From NCBI GenBank assembly GCA_015501055.1, contig JADNYV010000255.1, forward strand, positions 1 to 50,235: a DNA stretch of 50,235 nt, in the 5' to 3' direction. The notes under the pieces were generated by a model that saw only the letters and a program-made list of their open reading frames with translations, was not told the DNA's origin and did not search any database. Position 1 is the first letter of the stretch, and each line of letters opens with the position of its first letter. The position numbers were made by a program, and so were the translations under genes. Source of the DNA: Mucidula mucida (Eukaryota; Basidiomycota; Agaricomycetes; Agaricales; Physalacriaceae). Below, in pieces: positions 42,486-50,235 of the stretch.

Positions 42486-43790
42486 TCATAAGCCGACTGA
42501 GATCGCACCTCCAGAATAGACCTTGCCATAGGCAATCTCTTGAAACTCGCCATAGAGCGCAAGAACACCGGCCGCGGCTACAACACGAAGGACATTCGCA
42601 CCAGCGCCTTTCATGAGCGAGGCATATCCCTCCTTCGCCACGATCTGCAAAACAGCATGAGGCCATTTCAATAGAGAGAGAAGCTACTCAGCTGCGAGCC
42701 AGCATCGAACATGGATTTGTAATGGGAACCAGAACCCGATATCATCATCATTCGACGCCTTGAGCTTCAATCAACGAGAACACAAGGGGAAACTGAAAAC
42801 GGTCGACGCACCGAATGGTATCAACCGGATACGCAGCGGTACTCGCTCCAACCGTAACGCACCACCCCAAGAAAAACGATGCCAAAAACGAGCCCTGCAG
42901 ATTTCCGACTAACACCACAGGCTCTATGTACATCGCCGTCAATTACCATCACAATTTCACGGAAGTTCAAAGGAAATCACTCACTCAACGAATCACAACA
43001 CCCAAAGTAGAACCCTCGATAAATCACAATCCCCAACACGGACGGGACAAACCCTCGATACATCCTCTAACCCCGTCCGTCCTCACCGTCTTCCTATACA
43101 CATCCACAAGCCCCGTGAACTGCCTCTCACCGCCTCCGCCCCTTGTCGACTTGGCATCGTTCGCCAGCCGTGTCCTCGCAAAGTCCAAGGAGTAGACAAA
43201 GATCATTGAGCTGGCGCCGGCTGCTGCCCCAGAAAGAAGGTTTCCCGCAAACCATTTCTAGTATCCGGCAGACATTTGGAAGCCGAAGAGGGATTTAAAA
43301 GTAGTCCTCTGCGCGAGAGCGTTAGGAAAGGGAAGGGGCTAGATGAATCGCGTACTGAAAGCAAAATTCAACGCTTGTGTGATGACGTTGGCGGTGTTGC
43401 CTCTCCAGAGGGAAACCATGCCTTCTTCTGCGTAGGTTCGCCGGAAGGTATCTATGGCGCCGTCGTATGGGCGTGCCAGGCGGCCTTGTTTGATCTAGAA
43501 TGACGACGGTAGTATAGAGGGCGGTATGGCACGGCGAGAAATAAGCACCATTTCGTCTTGGTTTTGAATGAGCAGTTTGACGCGCTCAATAGGCGCCGCA
43601 CTTGTCTTGGAAACTGCCTAGTGAACAACAGTTAGCGCGGGTGCAAAGAAGATGAGAAGAACGACGCGTACGGCGGATACACCGCCATGAGGAAATCAAC
43701 TAGACTGAAAGGGTGAGCGCGGTTCCACTAATAGGGTAGAGGCGTACGCGTGAACTCCTTGGGAGTCTTTCCCTTCTTAACCTGCGCCAT
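42486..43790 (-). pseudogene. Mitochondrial ADP/ATP carrier pseudogene
   Basis: From ATG 43790 the minus strand can be read exon by exon as an ADP/ATP carrier: [20 protein letters not shown] (first PxD/ExxR carrier motif region), [81 protein letters not shown], then YPVDTIR. The adenine-nucleotide signature RRRMMM is formed across an intron (exon ending CATTCG, next exon GCGTCGAATGATGATG at about 42753), ending [18 protein letters not shown]. Lesions: four codons (RYFP) missing after NVI; TAG at 43260-43258 where Trp stands in GYWKWFAG; one base lost near 43060 before [10 protein letters not shown]; the last intron's donor reads CT not GT. The native gene would import ATP into the cytosol across the inner mitochondrial membrane. 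This copy is dead or dying. Confidence 0.85.
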
Positions 43791-44822
43791 TCTAAAGTCG
43801 TTGAAGCAAGTACTCAAGATGAACCTGTCAACCCGACACCAGCTTTCTTATATACACCGAACCCAACTCGGGTACCTTACGATACCACCCCACCCACATC
43901 GGGGAACACAATCAGTCTCCTCACGCCCCTCGGACTGGTTCCCAGAAACACATACCATCGCCCACACCATTCCACAAGCATTCCCGAGTGTGCGGATGAG
44001 GTAGTCGAGTTTGTGGAAAGAACAGAAGCATACAAGTCTGTAGACGTCGACTACTCCGTCTCGGGAAGACTCGTCGCGAATAGATCCTATTGTGCGCGGC
44101 GCCACTCGGGACGGCATGAGCTGTTCATAGCACGCACATGGTAGATGATAGTGCGTCACTAGAACGGGTAGTCATCCTTGGGCGGCGGATGCTGGATTTT
44201 GTATTTTTGGACATAGTTTCTGTCGTTCGCCATTCTTCTGAACGTGATGGTGGTTCAAAGCACGACAATTCGGAGATTACTCGGGGTAGCGGCAGGCATT
44301 ATTACCTATCCTTGTTTGGCGATTGGCCCCTGAGTCATTAGTTGGCGCGTACGACCGGCGTGCTCAAGGGCTGATTATAACCTGGGGCGTGCTCATTGCT
44401 ATAGGACGTCGTATGCGACTCAAACAAGGCTTTTATACCTTTTAAACGTAGGTCCTTCTTGAGCGTTTGACCACCCATTATCCGCCTTATCAGACGCGTC
44501 TCTCACAGGATCTGAAAACATGGGAAGAACAACGTCCCTTCGAGAACAGCCGTCCTGTAGCCCACTCTAGTCTACATAAGCTCTTCTTGGCTTTGAGGTT
44601 CTGCACACCTTCGTCGCGCTCGACAGGCGCGACATTGTCTAGTCGTTGAAGGTAGGTATCATCTTCATCTTCAACTACATGCACCATTGACGCGTCACGG
44701 AAATACAGAAGACGACGCAGTGATATACGATGGCGTTGTTCATCGGCATAAATTGGAGGATTGTACAATCTGCTCGGCCATCCTTGCCTCCAAACTGCAA
44801 ATTTTGTTCGCTACAAATGATA
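43791..44822. other. Intergenic stretch
   Basis: Upstream of the carrier pseudogene and downstream of the phosphotransferase-like gene. A 92-codon minus-strand frame (44490-44768) is protein-like but unrecognised. The start of the carrier leader is at about 43790-43850. Nothing else supported. Confidence 0.35.
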
Positions 44823-45855
44823 CTATGAAACCATAATACTCTCCCACCCATGAGGTCTGACCGACCCGTCCCGCGTCTCACGAAGGCCCTGGGCTATCAC
44901 CATTGCTTTCCGGTATTTACCACTATCGGGTCCCATAGCATCCTTCCAACGTGGTACGTGGTCCAAAACGTGTCTCTTGAACACCCGCCGTATTTCCTCG
45001 TTTTCTTCCTCCCGCCACAGATCCGGGAAATTCAAATCTGGATCAATAGCCCACAACGGAACCGTTCGAGCGCCCTCCCAGTCAATCAGGGCCACGATGC
45101 GGGTACAGTCGGCACGAGAAACAAGGGTGTTCGAGATCGAAAAGTCGGTATGGTGCAATACAATGGGATAATCAGGCAGTGACAGTGAGTTCAGGTCATC
45201 TAGCAGCTTCTGGGTACGCATTTCGACTCGTTCAAGGAAGTCGAGGGGCTTATTCCTCTGAATAAATCCCAACTCTTTGCGAGAGACGGCGGTTAACCAG
45301 TCCGTGGCGTTTACGAATGGTCCGCATTTCGTTGAGTCGGAAGGAATTTCGTGAACGCCGCCTATCAAGCCTGTCTCTAAAGGACCGATGTAGAACTCCT
45401 GTTTCTGATATATACTTCCTATCGAGGAAAATTGAAGTTTGAGCAGTTCTCCGAATGCATCAGCCATATTTCTGCCGACCTGACGACGGTGCTTGAATGA
45501 CATGTCGTTCCAGATCAAGCCAAGATTGTCGCCGTCCACCTACAGCGAGACTAAGAAGACAATATGAACTGAGAATGATGATCGAGACCTACGTATTGCA
45601 TCACAATCCATGCACTGCCAACCACCCCGTCTTCATCCATATCATGTCCATAGACGTCGGGGACTGGGACGACAGAATGCGCCTTGACAAATTGTGCAGT
45701 AGCAATCTTTGAAGTAACGGTAAGAGAGTGAAGTGCGGGACGATGCAGAATATCGAGAAAGCGAACCTCGGAAAGGATCTTACGCTCCGTACATGTTCCA
45801 TGCCACGTTGTAGTCGCGAAGAGCCAGAATGTAACTCGGACAAGAACCCGTCCAC
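44823..45855 (-). CDS. Aminoglycoside-phosphotransferase/choline-kinase-like protein
   Basis: Exons 45593-45706 and 44823-45539 join in phase, with a further N-terminal exon ending at 45784. The protein shows IATAQFVKAHSVVPVPDVYG (segment after the nucleotide-binding Lys), the catalytic loop HHTDFSISNTLV (HxDxxxxN), and LIDWEGARTVPLW, where the Asp corresponds to the DFG metal-binding Asp. This is the APH family (protein-kinase-like fold), abundant in fungi and of mostly unknown substrate. The first exon (about 45784-45860, with FLSELHSGSSRL) lacks a clear ATG in frame; a TTTACAG acceptor at about 45870 suggests one more exon upstream. The C-terminal region is complete, ending WESIMVS. Confidence 0.7.
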
Positions 45856-45865
45856 ATCGTAACAT

Positions 45866-46350
45866 GTCGGCTGTAAACGTCTAGGACATACTGGTTAAGA
45901 GAGAAGCACGTAGCTAGAGTCCGAAGTACCTTGTTTTGTGCGCCTGTTGGTCATGTGTAATTCTTAGGTCTAGGAGACAACGTCGAAATCAACCAGTTAA
46001 CAGCTCCTCCCACCCAATGCAGTCATCATTCAGAAGAGCAGAGACTCGGGAACGAAGCGCAAACTCGTTAATGCAAGGGAGACCTTTTGACGTGAAATCC
46101 ATGAAGGGGATGGAGGAGAAGAACAAGGAGAAGTCCTTGGTAAGCGATCGCCCCGACGATCTCTACAACGCTTTGATGAAGTACGACGTGATCCTCCTAA
46201 GTGCTCGTCGTGGCAAACAGTTTCACATGAGTCTTTCATATCCGGGGGTTCACTTCGAAGTTCTTATCAGTCTGTGACGAGGCCATATCACTATCAAAAA
46301 GTTGTCAGAATGTAGTAGGTTGAAAACATAGGATACATGCAATCATATAT
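45866..46350. other. Intergenic stretch, possible upstream exon of the APH-like gene
   Basis: On the minus strand, ATGACCAACAGGCGC near 45953 could begin a short first exon of the APH-like gene, but the phase does not match the next exon. A 113-codon plus-strand frame (45936-46277) is rich in charged residues and unrecognised. Confidence 0.3.
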
Positions 46351-48008
46351 TCATATGTACAAGGATAGTGGCTCTGCGAACCTCACAGGTTCGTGCCTCA
46401 GTGCTGTGTATTTACCTGCCTCGTTCAACTGACGAAGCATGGTCTCTACAGCTTCTAAGATTTCGATGATGTAAGTGTCATTCCCGTCCAGGACCGAATA
46501 CATAAGCGCCTGCGCTCCGCGGGCCAGGCTGTTCACCCAATGAGTATAGATACCCGTCTTGGGATCCTTGTAGAGTCCAACGTCGAGGCGACACAGTCGC
46601 GATATTGATGGAACACGTCCATTCGTCTTTTCCTCCATCAAGACGAGGGCGTGTATTGTTGTCTCGGCAAACCTAGTGATTGCACGTACTTCCATTCTGC
46701 GATCAAGCTCGCTTCCAGGTTCGATGGACGGCGATCCGGCGTCACTGTCAGGGGATTCCTCCCGTTTAGCTCGTTCGCTAAGGTTGAGGATTAAGCATTG
46801 CACAATCGACGGAGAGGAGAAAGCATACTTCCGTAAAGCGACACTCCAAATGTCCATACTCTTTGCGACTCGCCATACACCATGTTTGTCCTTCTTTGTC
46901 GGAATGGCAGCAACAACTTTTTCCTGCACCATGTAGACACGCCATTCAGGTGATTGTTCCATGCAAGGCACATATTCCTGCTTCATCCAACGGAAGCCCT
47001 TGGTGACATCAACGTCCGGCGGTTCATCTCCTTCACGCACGACGATGGGACTCGAACGGCAATGATGGCCCTCCCGCTTCAAGACGTACTGTTCACCAGT
47101 AGTTTCTTGTCGTTTTCCGTTGTACAGCACCGTCTTGGGTCGCATGGTGTGCGTGTCGTCTGTTGCGATCCTATTCAGCAGTTTGATTAGCCCAAAGGTT
47201 TTGGCTGCGAATTCGAACTCGCCGACAGGCGGAAGCAAAATCGTTTTGTCAACGAGTTGAAGCATCTCACTGCGAAAAGTTCTGCGAAGGGCCAGGTCAT
47301 CGTCTAGTAGGGCTACTCTTGATCTGTTCGAAAAATGAGTGTAAAGTAACGGTAAGGATAAAGACACGAACAGATCATCGACTTCATCTGTTACACGCAC
47401 GAAGACGCTGCAGTACACGTAGAGCCGTTCCGGTGTTGTCTTGATGACCTTTAGAAAATCCTTCCAACTTATCACTTCAACATTGACCTCTTGCCCCACG
47501 GCAAGAAAGTATGCAGCTAAAGCCTGACGCGACATGATGAGCATGGCTACGTCGCATTGGCACTATCCCTTACCATGTAGTGCACAAAAAGCTGTCTTGT
47601 ACCTCGCTGCTCATCTTGTTCCGCAGTGTACAGAAACCCATTTAAGCCTCGAATAGCGGACAGCTTAGCGGCGTTCTCCTCTGTCACCTCAATACACGAC
47701 CATAAGAAATTCATGCTGTTCCAAGCCGAGATCGATGGGTGTCGCTCCGGCGTGGGTCCCGGGACAAGGAGAACTGTAGCTGCCGCCTGTGAGGTTCGTT
47801 TTACAGGTGGCTGAGTGACCGGTGACGTGGCTGAGCTCGATCTTTTCCGTTTAGGATTGACTTTTACATCGCTTCGGGAGGTTGTCTGTGGTACATCGGC
47901 AATGCCGGGAGACCAAGGATCAAAAGCAGGGGAATTCGCGGGGGGGTCAAATTTGTTCGACGTAGGACTACTAGTTCTGGGTTTAAATGACCCTATATAT
48001 GTTAACAT
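46351..48008 (-). CDS. Uncharacterised protein, possibly ATP-grasp-like
   Basis: Two exons, 48008-47574 and 47523-46351, join in phase over a 50-base intron, giving about 535 residues. The N-terminal ~70 residues are Ser/Pro-rich with a likely nuclear localisation signal (NPKRKRSSS). The C-terminal half contains KGFRWMKQEYVPCMEQSPEW followed by RVYMVQEKVVAAIPT and, later, RLDVGLYKDPKTGIYTHWVN. The order (QE-V-P, EWR-V, then R-x-D-V-G...VN) resembles the nucleotide- and metal-binding end of ATP-grasp enzymes, but the match is by eye and weak. A frame upstream (MAGVSITHQLSV near 48055) could be an extra exon. Function unknown. Confidence 0.6.
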
Positions 48009-48695
48009 GAACGACTTACGACGGATAGTTGATGGGTGATACTGACACCAGCCATTCCGGTGATGGACTGCGCCATCCGCTAGAGCCAGCTGCAGAAGGC
48101 GTGTTACTATGGTGAACGGAGGTAGTACGAGCGATGTCTGAAATTGAATCGATTCAACGGTTGAGTTGAAGAGAGTCTGACAGATAGCGGAAACCTTGAC
48201 TAGTCCTCCGCGCTTGGAGTCCTCGTGGCCGAGGAGATGTCATTGGACAGTAGAGATATGAATATGTTCGTTGTAGAAGTAAAACGTCCGGGAGGCTGTG
48301 AAGCCGATCATTGGAAAAAAATGCTTACCTCATGTTATTTGCAATTGAACACCACGTGGGACGCGAGGGTGTGCGTTACTCCCAAGTATGCAAATTCAGT
48401 GGATAACGCCGGACTCCAGGACCTCAAGTACCAGTCACGATGCACGAGATTCCGTGGTTCAGACGATCGAGCAGCTTATGGGTGGTAAGTTGGAGCTACG
48501 CAGTGGAATGTCCTCAAAAGATCTCGGTAAGTCCATATCATTTATCCAATCACTCGAAGACGTGAAGATTTCGCGCATTTTCATGTCTGATCTTTCCGCG
48601 CCAGGAGGGGTCTCAGAGACGACAACGTATCACTAAGTGTTTTCTCCCATCCAATATACCTGGCTATGCCCAACTCTTTCGCAGCCTTCCCGGTA
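48009..48695. other. Intergenic stretch with a small protein-like frame
   Basis: A plus-strand frame at 48225-48488 reads FVVEVKRPGGCEADHWKKML and then LNTTWDARVCVTP. It looks protein-like but is short and has no clear partner exon. VEVKRP recalls the E-x-K of PD-(D/E)xK nucleases, but nothing else supports that. Confidence 0.3.
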
Positions 48696-50235
48696 TCAAT
48701 ACGTGCGAACTGCTGTGAGAGAGGTACCTCCGTTGGAGGAAGTGCTCATAACGATAATGATGGGAAGCGGATGGTGTAGTAAAGGAGTTCTGCTGAGCTG
48801 CACACGGTCTACAGATATCTTGACGCGGTACAGGTACACGTGAGTATTTTACATGGATGGACATGAAGATGATTGTGCTCACCAGTGTCAGGGACTAACT
48901 CAAGCGAGTCGCCGCACATCTTGCATAAAGGGAGGTTGTGGTGTCGTTTGACCAGCACTTCATTCGGGGGAGCATTGGGAAAACGCATAAAGCAGTAGTT
49001 CATCGCCTGGATCCACGGGAAAATTCCGGCCGATATCAGATATCGTTTCCGGTTCGCCACTTAAAGAGAGAGGGAGAGCGAGGCACCAAGATGTGCAAAT
49101 GCGACGTCTCTCACATCAACAAAATTGGAGGTAACGTAGGTGGACGTTTCCCTGACCAGACGAAGTATCGCCGGTTTGGTCCTAGACCCTCCGTTGGTGG
49201 CACAAGAAAGTGTTCATGGAACGGACCGAAAATCAGAGGCGGATTGACTGAAGGATAAATTATAAGCTTTGGGCGGGATGTGCAATCACGTGGAAATGGA
49301 CGAACTGAACGTGAGGTCCAAAGACGGATGTTCAGCAGAAAATTGGTATGCAGCACGTTCAGCTAGGATTTGAGTTGCGAGGTAACACCATCCCGGGTCA
49401 TCAACATGTCCCAAGAATTCGTCCTTTGCCACGCTTGCGAAATCTGAAGAGGGGTTGAGTATACCATCTTGGAAGCAAACTGAAGGATAAAGCTCACCAT
49501 TCTCGGTGAATGTATAGTTTGTGAAGGGCTTGCTGAATATTTCGCTGGCTGTACGCGTTTTCGGTGAGATGCAAATAACGCATGGTTAATCGTACTCACG
49601 CGTCATTGTAGTTACCCATGTACCCGTGACGATGACCCTCATGACACCCGCAGCGAAAGCTTGTCCGAGGACATTCAATATTCCTTTCATCGATGTCTAG
49701 TATGGAGTTAGGCGCTATACCCCCCATGCCGAGCTAGACCTAATGCAGAGCACGCACTTCGACAGTCTCTTCAGGCCGCCGACCAAGAGGCAGCGGTGCA
49801 GGTACGTGTATTACGGCCTTTACACCTTTCAAGTCACGTCAAATACTGATATTATACAACCCGCATAGCCTGACCTTCTAGTACGCCTTGGAAGGCAGCA
49901 GTGGCAGGATCGTCAATAGATACCCAGGCTAGGTCCTTCGCATACATGCGAGATGCGCGACATGAGGCAATTTCTTGTAGACGCGATGAGTGGACAGTCC
50001 TAGATGTAAGTGGCTAAAGGGCGCGACGGTATATTATGTATGCCGGCATACCCGCGAACTGCGTAACCAGATCTCAGGAGAGTATCAACGATATGCGAGC
50101 CAACAAAGCTTCCTGCGTTGGTCACCTATCAGACGTTCAGATGAATCCCTTCGAGAATCTGTGGGTATAACAGTGCAAACCAGAACGAGGCGAGCCTGCT
50201 TTCTATTCCAAATACGTTTTCTCACTGGCGGGGCA
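48696..50235 (-). CDS. Extended SDR (NAD(P)-binding reductase/epimerase-like), 5' end outside window
   Basis: Minus-strand exons read in order: VTNAGSFVGSHIVDTLLRSG (50125-50052, Rossmann start), VKAVIHVPAPLP, TSMKGILNVLGQAFAAGVMR, VIVTGTWVTTM, FTNYTFTENDF, EFLGHVDDPGWCYLATQILA, INPPLIFGPF, VDVRDVAFAHL, and NRKRYLISAGIFPW, ending at 48696. Introns are short and mostly join in phase. The family reduces carbonyl groups with NAD(P)H. Two changes matter: the usual TGxxGFVG reads TNAGSFVG, and the catalytic YxxxK reads YLATQ, with Gln (49372-49370) in place of Lys. A frame slip also occurs near 49145 before VDVRDVA. It is probably inactive or a recent pseudogene. The C-terminus differs from the usual form. 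Confidence 0.65.

Noticed and set aside
46030..46277. Protein-like plus-strand frame between two minus-strand genes
   Set aside because: Short, no homologous motif and no splice partner; left as intergenic.
48225..48636. Possible PD-(D/E)xK nuclease (VEVKRP)
   Set aside because: Only the E-x-K half is present; the upstream Asp motif and a nuclease-sized reading frame are missing.

Overview
The window looks like nuclear DNA of a mushroom-forming basidiomycete (Agaricomycetes). Genes are broken by many short GT-AG introns of about 50 bases. F-box/LRR-like proteins are repeated, and there are a velvet regulator, hydrophobic surface-binding (HsbA-type) secreted proteins, a chromodomain Ty3/gypsy element and a hAT transposon. 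No rRNA, tRNA, CRISPR array or bacterial operon signal was seen.

Layout. 1-1437 is a near-perfect palindrome made of two head-to-head 3' ends of a chromovirus LTR retrotransposon. 3552-4670 is a five-exon velvet-domain gene. 5881-13716 holds an F-box gene, an F-box-like gene whose N-terminal region has been put out of frame, an orphan 946-residue protein, and the C-terminal half of a third F-box-like gene. That half gene ends exactly at the start of a 3.4 kb repeat. The repeat (13717-17147) recurs inverted at 29285-34527, where about 1.84 kb of extra sequence splits it. Each arm carries an intact HsbA-like gene. Between the arms lie an intact F-box-like gene, a large multi-exon gene with a zf-4CXXC_R1 (CDCA7-type) zinc finger, a decayed relic of the 946-residue gene, and one copy of a deaminase-like gene. 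The second deaminase-like copy lies just outside the right arm.

The right end (36.4-50.2 kb) is dominated by decaying genes. A hAT transposon sits inside a pyridoxamine-5'-phosphate-oxidase-like gene, whose two halves can be seen on either side. Next come an ADP/ATP carrier pseudogene, an aminoglycoside-phosphotransferase-like gene, a possible ATP-grasp-like protein, and an extended SDR gene whose catalytic Lys is replaced by Gln and which runs off the window. Several conserved Trp codons in this region are stops.

The most interesting material is the pair of OTT_1508-like deaminase genes, the potentially invertible segment between the HsbA-bearing repeats, the CDCA7-type zinc-finger gene with an apparent one-base break, and the retroelement palindrome, which could fold as a long hairpin RNA if transcribed. 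Domain names come from motif recognition by eye; no database search was possible.
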